Assembly (NCBI GenBank): GCA_947306845.1
Contig: CAMZHP010000027.1
Coordinates: 1-18,230 of the forward strand
Direction: 5' to 3'
DNA: 18,230 nt
DNA from: an uncultured Prevotellaceae bacterium
Lineage (GTDB): Bacteria > Bacteroidota > Bacteroidia > Bacteroidales > Bacteroidaceae
Shown here: positions 14,372-18,230 of the stretch, piece by piece
How positions within the stretch are numbered: position 1 is the stretch's first letter
Layout: each line of letters begins with the position of its first letter
Position numbers and translations under genes: made by a program
The notes under the pieces: generated by a model
What the model saw: the letters and a program-made list of their open reading frames with translations, nothing else
What the model was told of the DNA's origin: nothing
Database searches by the model: none

Positions 14372-15406
14372 ATGCCAGCCAATAAGAATGCGTTGATACG
14401 CTACAAGACCATTGACAACTGTCTTCGCAACCGCTATCGCCGTTGGACCCTCGAAGACCTTGTGGACGCTTGTTCTGAAGCCCTGTATGATATGGAGGGC
14501 ATTCGGAAGGGCGTTTCCGTGCGTACCGTGCAGGGCGACATTCAAATGATGCGCTCCGACAAACTTGGGTACAATGCCCCCATTGAGGTCTATGACCACA
14601 AGTACTACCGCTATGCGGACAGTGACTATTCCATCATGGACATGCCGATGTCGCAGAACGACTATGAGGTGATGCAGGAAGCCGTTGACATGCTGCGGCA
14701 GTTGGAGGACTTCGGGCAGTTCTCAGAGATGTCCGATGTGGTCAGCCGCTTGCAGGATAAACTGGCCATCAGCCGCAATAACCGCAAGCCAATCATCCAT
14801 TTCGACAGCGTGCCCGACTTGAAAGGTATCCGTCTGTTGAATCCCTTGTACAACTATATCGCACACAAGCAGACTCTGCGTATCATGTACCAGTCGTTCT
14901 CCGCACGCCGTCCCACGGAGTTTATCTTCTGTCCATATCTCTTGAAGGAGTTCCGCAACCGTTGGTTCTTGTTTGGTTGCCGAGCCAAAGATTTGTTGCT
15001 TTATAACTTGGCACTTGACCGCATCAAGAGCGTGGAGCCTGTGGATGTGCCATTCCGTGAGAATCCCGATTTCGACTCGGAGCATTTCTTTGATGACGTG
15101 ATAGGAGTGAGCAAGAACATCAAGAACACACCTCGTACTATCAAGTTTTGGGCAACAGCTGAACAAAGCAAGTACATCAAGACAAAGCCGATTCATCGTT
15201 CCCAACAGCTATTGAGGGAAGACCCCGAAGACGGCAGTTGCGTCTTCAGGATTGACGTGGTCATCAATTTCGAGATGTATTCGGTCTTTATGTCCTATGG
15301 GCCGGGTATCAAGATTATTTATCCCCGGCAAGCTGTAAAGTATATGCGGGACAAACTGAAGGAAGCCCTCAGCATGTATGAGGCAGAGGATGACAAGAAA
15401 GAGTAG
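14372..15406 (+). CDS. WYL-domain transcriptional regulator
   Basis: A 344-aa regulator. The N-terminal part (about 1-80) is a winged helix-turn-helix: TLEDLVDACSEAL, then SVRTVQGDIQMMRSDKLGY and a wing ending DHKYYRYAD. The WYL domain spans about 165-255 (RIMYQSFSARRPTEF, CPYLLKEFRNRWFLFGCR, YNLALDRIKSVEP). A C-terminal WCX-like extension runs to about 335. WYL domains sense nucleic acid or nucleotide ligands and control DNA-repair, RNA-repair and defence genes. It is the second gene after the nucleotidyltransferase (11-bp gap, probably one transcript), so it would regulate its own synthesis. The paired inverted repeats 13032-13052 and 13102-13122 are its likely operators; that link is inferred from position and symmetry. 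Confidence 0.92.
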   Translation: MPANKNALIRYKTIDNCLRNRYRRWTLEDLVDACSEALYDMEGIRKGVSVRTVQGDIQMMRSDKLGYNAPIEVYDHKYYRYADSDYSIMDMPMSQNDYEVMQEAVDMLRQLEDFGQFSEMSDVVSRLQDKLAISRNNRKPIIHFDSVPDLKGIRLLNPLYNYIAHKQTLRIMYQSFSARRPTEFIFCPYLLKEFRNRWFLFGCRAKDLLLYNLALDRIKSVEPVDVPFRENPDFDSEHFFDDVIGVSKNIKNTPRTIKFWATAEQSKYIKTKPIHRSQQLLREDPEDGSCVFRIDVVINFEMYSVFMSYGPGIKIIYPRQAVKYMRDKLKEALSMYEAEDDKKE

Positions 15407-15426
15407 GTCATTCTGATGACTTAGAA

Positions 15427-15783
15427 TCAAGGAGGTAGATGGATATCTTGGAGGTAATCCATTGAAGAGAAGTTCCTGTGTTGTTCGATGAACTTGTCAA
15501 GAGTGTAGTGGTTGCATCCGAGGCAGTCATTGGTTCCGAAATAGACGCCTATGATGTGGATGCGACCGGTAAGTTCCCTGACGTATCGTTCCAGCCATCG
15601 GCGGTGGGATGGTCGGCGAAGATTGAGGTCTGTGATTTGAGCCGTGTGAGCATCAGATTCCTCTCTCAATGAAACACGGTAGTTGCCGTCGTTTCCGAAT
15701 AGGGCGGAGATCTTGACGATGTAGCAGCCACCTTTCTTGATAGGCTTGTAGGTGACAGTGTGGGGAGATTGGGGATACTTCAT
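15427..15783 (-). CDS. Hypothetical protein, accessory cluster
   Basis: I do not recognise this 118-aa protein. It is basic, with an early strand pattern (CYIVKISALFG, NYRVSLREE), a middle segment RRPSHRRWLERYVRELTGR and several Cys/His residues (TNDCLGCNHYTLD) that do not form a standard zinc motif. The ATG at 15783 is 38 bp from the stop of the preceding minus-strand gene, across a GC-rich hairpin. It converges on the WYL gene with a 20-bp gap, where only a weak 5-nt inverted repeat (GTCAT and ATGAC) is seen. It closes the five-gene accessory run. Confidence 0.65.
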   Translation of the reverse strand: MKYPQSPHTVTYKPIKKGGCYIVKISALFGNDGNYRVSLREESDAHTAQITDLNLRRPSHRRWLERYVRELTGRIHIIGVYFGTNDCLGCNHYTLDKFIEQHRNFSSMDYLQDIHLPP

Positions 15784-15812
15784 TTTTGTGATGATTGATC
15801 GTTAATAAAGAG

Positions 15813-15831
15813 GGTGGGGGATTACCCCACC
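15813..15831 (-). promoter_or_regulatory. Intergenic hairpin around a stop codon
   Basis: GGTGGGG (15813-15819) and CCCCACC (15825-15831) pair perfectly around a 5-nt loop that holds the TAA stop (15822-15824) of the 91-aa gene. On the minus strand it is followed by CTCTTTATT, a poor T-run, so partial termination or 3' end protection is possible. Confidence 0.5.
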
Positions 15832-16097
15832 TCGACTTCCTTGATTGAGATGATGACACCCTCGTTGTCAGCATCCCAAGTGCAGTGGAATTTCTGGTCG
15901 TTGTCGGCATAGACCACATAGGCTGCACCGGTATTCTTTCGGTATTCCAGTTCCTCGTCTCTCCAGATTTTGAGTTGGTCGAGAGCCTTTTGTCTGGTCT
16001 TGAACAGCCTTGCATCGACGAAACCGTTGGCATCGGGTTCTGAGGCGGAGACGGTAACGTGTGTGATGATGAAAAATGTCTTGGGTTGTGTGTTCAT
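15822..16097 (-). CDS. Hypothetical protein, accessory cluster
   Basis: A 91-aa acidic protein that I cannot assign. It opens KTFFIITHVTVSASEPDANG, a strand-rich segment, continues with a helix (KTRQKALDQLKIWRDEELEYRK), and ends with strands (AAYVVYADNDQKFHCTW, VIISIKEVEV). The beta-alpha-beta layout is compact and complete, so it is unlikely to be a fragment. The ATG at 16097 is preceded by an A-rich leader (CAAAAAACCACAAAA on the minus strand). It sits between the membrane-protein gene and the 118-aa gene in an accessory run. Confidence 0.68.
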   Translation of the reverse strand: MNTQPKTFFIITHVTVSASEPDANGFVDARLFKTRQKALDQLKIWRDEELEYRKNTGAAYVVYADNDQKFHCTWDADNEGVIISIKEVEVG

Positions 16098-16117
16098 TTT
16101 TGTGGTTTTTTGAGTGA

Positions 16118-16134
16118 GGGAGTGGTTGGCTCCC
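16118..16134 (-). promoter_or_regulatory. Intergenic hairpin, accessory cluster
   Basis: GGGAG (16118-16122) and CTCCC (16130-16134) around a 7-nt loop, between the membrane-protein stop (16150) and the next ATG (16097). On the minus strand no T-run follows; the sequence continues CTCACTCAAAAAACC. Confidence 0.4.
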
Positions 16135-16149
16135 CCGTTACCTTTTGCT

Positions 16150-16362
16150 TTATTGTTTGTTCTCGCTTGGCGTAGTCTTTGTCAGGAAGACGATGCCGCC
16201 GATGATGGCTGTGATGAAGATGGCAGCCATGGGGTGGGTCTCTGCTATTGCCACCACGATACACAAGAGTGTACAGATGATGTGGGTCAAGATAACTGCG
16301 CCTTTAGTCACTGACTTGTAGATGTTGCTTGGGGTGTTGAGGTAGTTAGAGATACTTTTCAT
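16150..16362 (-). CDS. Small two-helix membrane protein
   Basis: A 70-aa protein from the ATG at 16362. Two hydrophobic helices are visible: about 22-42 (AVILTHIICTLLCIVVAIA) and 46-62 (AAIFITAIIGGIVFL), with a short polar turn (ETHPM) between and a polar N-terminal tail (MKSISNYLNTPSNIYKSVTK). The longer frame starting at 16500 overlaps the upstream gene and begins with low-quality Ser/Thr sequence, so 16362 is preferred. Proteins of this shape are frequent in conjugative elements and phages; no function can be given. Confidence 0.62.
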   Translation of the reverse strand: MKSISNYLNTPSNIYKSVTKGAVILTHIICTLLCIVVAIAETHPMAAIFITAIIGGIVFLTKTTPSENKQ

Positions 16363-16395
16363 AGGTGATGGATTGAATGTTAGTGGTTGATAGGG

Positions 16396-16420
16396 GGAGG
16401 GAGTTTGTCGTTCTCCCTCC
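16396..16420 (-). promoter_or_regulatory. Intergenic hairpin after the Api92-like gene
   Basis: GGAGGGAG (16396-16403) and CTCCCTCC (16413-16420) form a perfect 8-bp stem with a 9-nt loop, 6 bp after the stop codon at 16427. On the minus strand the hairpin is followed by CCCCTATCAACC, with no T-run. Confidence 0.55.
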
Positions 16421-16426
16421 TTTATT

Positions 16427-17017
16427 TCATTGGTCGCAGACAACGATGTGATGGAGGTTGATGAATGCATCATCGTTTTTCTCCCTCCACTCGTCATCAA
16501 GGTTTTCTATATCCTCTTCTGTGCGGAGTGGGGTCGTTGGCTTGTATTTCTCATTGAGCCAGCTGAGCAGTTCGTCGAACGTCTTGAAATAGTCGCTGTC
16601 ATAGTTTTCATCGGGGTCGCAGAGGTCGATGTGGTACCGGTCGGGGAAGTATTTCCCTTCGATGTCGTTGGTGTAGTATTCTCCCATCCCGTCCTCCTCG
16701 GAGGCATAGTAGTATTTGATGGAAGGGAATTTTTGGCAGATGAAGTCGAACACCTCGTTCATCGGTCCCCATGCGGTCTCGGTGCAAAGCTTAAGAGTGT
16801 TGCCGTTGCGTTCTTTTTCACACCAAGAGCCACGGCAATAGATTTTGTTCCAATCACCACCCAGCTCGTGGACAAGGCATCCGAGCCAGTGTTGATTAAA
16901 GTCACTTTTGACTTTAGGAGTCTTTCTCTTACTGAGGGTGGTGAGGATTTTGTCGAGTTGTTTGATTTCTCGCTCCTCACCCTCCAGTACATACGATGTA
17001 AAAGCCCAATTTGGCAT
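16427..17017 (-). CDS. Api92-like (YubB/DUF1281-type) protein
   Basis: A 196-aa protein opening MPNWAFTSYVLEGEEREI, the style of the Api92-like family with a ferredoxin-like fold. A second family mark follows in the middle: ETAWGPMNEVFDFICQKFP, then YYYASEEDGMGEYY, which corresponds to the family's 'aromatic-E-x-G-M-G' loop. The C-terminal 50 residues are acidic. The role of these proteins is unknown; they are mostly carried by plasmids, phages and integrative elements, which supports an accessory origin for this cluster. The gene starts 12 bp after the phosphoribosyltransferase stop, so the two probably share a transcript. A long antisense frame covers it but has no protein-like composition. 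Confidence 0.78.
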   Translation of the reverse strand: MPNWAFTSYVLEGEEREIKQLDKILTTLSKRKTPKVKSDFNQHWLGCLVHELGGDWNKIYCRGSWCEKERNGNTLKLCTETAWGPMNEVFDFICQKFPSIKYYYASEEDGMGEYYTNDIEGKYFPDRYHIDLCDPDENYDSDYFKTFDELLSWLNEKYKPTTPLRTEEDIENLDDEWREKNDDAFINLHHIVVCDQ

Positions 17018-17029
17018 AGCTGTAAAATT

Positions 17030-17563
17030 TTAGTTATACGATTTATAAGATTTAGTCCTTGCGAGGAAGATGGCCAACCTGACGTTTGCACCTGCTTGTT
17101 GGATGCGCTTGATGAAAGCGTCCGCTGTCTTGCAAGAAGTGGTTATGTCATCGAACACCACTACCTTTCTGCCGGCAAGTTTGGTTTCGTCAATTTGGAC
17201 GTATTGGTCTATGTCTTCTGCGAGTTCGTGGGTGTGACTGATATGAGCCTTGTTGCGTTTCCCGATAACGTGGATGTAGTCATATCCGTTTTCTGCGTGA
17301 AGTTTGTCGGACACCATAGCAGAGAATTTCTTGAATCGCCTGGCGTGGGTATGTTGACAACTCGCGGGGATACACAAGAAGATGGTGTCTGTCATATCAA
17401 TGAGGGAAAGGGTGTCACACACTACGTTGGCAGCCCAACGTTTGGCGTAATTCCGGCCATCTTTGAAAGAATGGAGTTTGTAGGCAAGGTCGATTTCCTC
17501 AAACGATGCACGTTTATGGTATCGTTGTGGGATATATTGGAAGCAAGCGTGTTTAAGAAGCAT
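17030..17563 (-). CDS. Phosphoribosyltransferase-family protein (ComF-like)
   Basis: A 177-aa protein with a type I phosphoribosyltransferase core. The PRPP-binding loop is KVVVFDDITTSCKTADAF (about residues 134-151), with the paired acidic residues and the T-S-x-K-T turn that hold PRPP. A flexible-loop region (GKRNKAHISHTHEL) lies before it. Such proteins resemble ComF and are common on Bacteroides mobile elements; the substrate is unknown. The ATG at 17563 has an A-rich leader. The frame is open for a further 43 codons upstream without an ATG, to a stop at 17693, so a non-ATG start or a decayed N-terminus is possible. It would head the accessory operon 17563 to 15427. Confidence 0.8.
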   Translation of the reverse strand: MLLKHACFQYIPQRYHKRASFEEIDLAYKLHSFKDGRNYAKRWAANVVCDTLSLIDMTDTIFLCIPASCQHTHARRFKKFSAMVSDKLHAENGYDYIHVIGKRNKAHISHTHELAEDIDQYVQIDETKLAGRKVVVFDDITTSCKTADAFIKRIQQAGANVRLAIFLARTKSYKSYN

Positions 17564-17820
17564 AGCGGTATTGTTTTTATTTCCCTTTCGTTTATGCTGC
17601 TGAAGCAGCTTTCGCGTCCGGGCGTTGTTATTACGCCGCCATGCAAAGAGGGCAGGGAGTGTGAAACAATCGGAAGGTTTGCGGGTTTGTTGTCAGCCTA
17701 TGGCAGCCGATAGGGAAACAAGAAAACCGTGAAAACCGAGGTTGAGAACGAGATGCCGTTTATCTTTGCGAAGTGATGACAAACGGTAGGACGTGATAGA
17801 TTCAAGGTTTGATGTGGGTA
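17564..17820. other. Gap without a supported gene
   Basis: This stretch lies before the phosphoribosyltransferase gene. It holds an in-frame open extension of that gene (17564-17692), a TAnnTTTG box on the plus strand (TATCTTTG at 17761-17768), and a short direct repeat GAAAACCG (17731-17738 and just upstream). No ORF with protein-like composition was found on either strand. Confidence 0.5.
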
Positions 17821-17850
17821 TAAAAAAACCACCTCATTGGAGGTGGCTTT
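17761..17850 (+). ncRNA. Possible small transcript (promoter box plus terminator)
   Basis: A -7-like box, TATCTTTG (17761-17768), faces right, with the hairpin 17829-17846 followed by CTTTT some 60 bp on and no ORF between. That is the layout of an RNA of about 75 nt. The -33 match is poor (GTTG only 16 bp upstream), so this is weak. Confidence 0.2.
17822..17850 (-). terminator. Terminator after the flavin reductase gene
   Basis: CCACCTC (17829-17835), loop ATTG, and GAGGTGG (17840-17846) form a perfect 7-bp stem. On the minus strand it is followed by seven T (17822-17828), and on the plus strand by CTTTT, so it may work both ways. It lies about 100 bp after the flavin reductase stop. Confidence 0.85.
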
Positions 17851-17945
17851 TCAGGTAAGTGATGTGAACTTGTTAGTTCGCCATACTCGTCTATGTTGTA
17901 TGTGGGGTGTAGGGGTGTCTTATTGTTTTTGATGAAAGGTTCTTG

Positions 17946-18230
17946 TCATTTCACTTCCCGTTCTTGTATGGTCTTACCGGATCCCCAGGCATCGCCGACT
18001 TTTTCGCCCACCACACGGTAGGTGTTCTTGGAAGAGTCGAAGATGACGGGCTGCAGCTTGCCGAGGTCGATGTTGCCCTCCTCGTCGAGGATGCTCTCGT
18101 CGGCGCTCATGTTGACGATCTCACCCACCACGCGGGCACCGCCGTTGCCATCCTCTTCGAAGGTCACCACCTTGCATTCCAATGCCATCTTGTATTCGTT
18201 GATGATGGGAGCGTCCACGTTCGGACTCGG
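17946..18230 (-). CDS. Flavin reductase family protein, 3' part only
   Basis: The frame is open to the right edge, so the gene is cut by the window and its start lies beyond 18230. The visible 94 residues are the C-terminal part of a flavin reductase/flavoredoxin with an FMN-binding split-barrel fold. The edge reads SPNVDAPIINEYKMALEC, the family's 'VDAP-I-x-E-x-P/K-M-x-L-E-C' strand, followed by GEIVNMSADESILDEEG and then LQPVIFDSSKNTYRVVGEKV. Such proteins bind FMN and use NAD(P)H to reduce it, or act as small electron carriers. The terminator at 17822-17850 closes its transcript. It looks like a normal core gene next to an accessory run. Confidence 0.85.
   Translation of the reverse strand, partial: PSPNVDAPIINEYKMALECKVVTFEEDGNGGARVVGEIVNMSADESILDEEGNIDLGKLQPVIFDSSKNTYRVVGEKVGDAWGSGKTIQEREVK

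Noticed and set aside
15408..15421. Terminator between the WYL gene and the convergent 118-aa gene
   Set aside because: Only a 5-nt inverted repeat (GTCAT and ATGAC) without T-runs is present.
16430..17713. A 427-codon plus-strand open frame
   Set aside because: It lies exactly opposite two minus-strand genes with recognisable families (Api92-like and phosphoribosyltransferase), and its translation is Val/Phe-rich with no domain. It is a mirror frame of those genes.
18216..18218. GTG at 18218 as the start of the flavin reductase
   Set aside because: The frame continues to the window edge and the residues before it match the family, so the codon is an internal Val.

Overview
The window looks like a chromosomal stretch of a Bacteroidales bacterium, most likely a Prevotella/Segatella-type genome. 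The reasons are the promoter style (repeated TAnnTTTG -7 boxes at gene starts and no need for Shine-Dalgarno sequences) and gene families typical of that order: a DUF4099/DUF3945-like protein, an AAA/DUF4143 ATPase, a TIGR02757 protein, a Bacteroidetes-type OxyR and a flavin reductase of the flavoredoxin kind. No rRNA, tRNA, transposase, integrase or CRISPR array is visible.

Left part (1-4430), probably mobile-element derived. It starts with an array of three related hairpins (about 1-140). An unrecognised 441-aa protein and a DUF4099-like protein follow on the minus strand. A secreted two-domain peptidoglycan hydrolase (M23 peptidase plus glucosaminidase) is on the plus strand. The last two genes diverge from one perfect palindrome whose halves each carry a -7 box.

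Middle left (4430-8160). Five degenerate 18-bp repeats spaced about 31 bp lead into an AAA/DUF4143 ATPase gene, followed by a small DUF2809-type membrane protein. Facing these is a minus-strand cluster of an HD-domain phosphohydrolase, an acidic protein of unknown function and an 88-aa acidic protein. The 88-aa protein ends in DEDLPF, which looks like the C-terminal tip of single-stranded DNA-binding protein SSB without the OB fold.

Middle (8310-11750), core-like. A TIGR02757 gene pairs with a conserved hypothetical. A thioredoxin and a membrane 4Fe-4S protein form a second unit, divergent from an OxyR that keeps the redox cysteine pair. This reads as a redox and oxidative-stress neighbourhood.

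Middle right (11750-15410), the most interesting section: an RNA-repair locus. RtcB RNA ligase is on the minus strand. Divergent from it are an RlaP/YcgL-type nucleotidyltransferase and a WYL-domain transcription regulator. The intergenic region holds two copies of one inverted repeat, CTACGCA-N7-TGCGTAG (one copy has a single mismatch). Each copy lies exactly 8 bp upstream of the -7 box of its promoter, in mirror image. I infer that the WYL protein binds both and switches the ligase and the nucleotidyltransferase together.

Right part (15427-17563): five small minus-strand accessory genes (phosphoribosyltransferase, Api92-like protein, a two-helix membrane protein and two unknown proteins), several separated by GC-rich hairpins, typical of integrative-element cargo. 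A terminator at 17822-17850 separates them from a flavin reductase gene that runs off the right edge.
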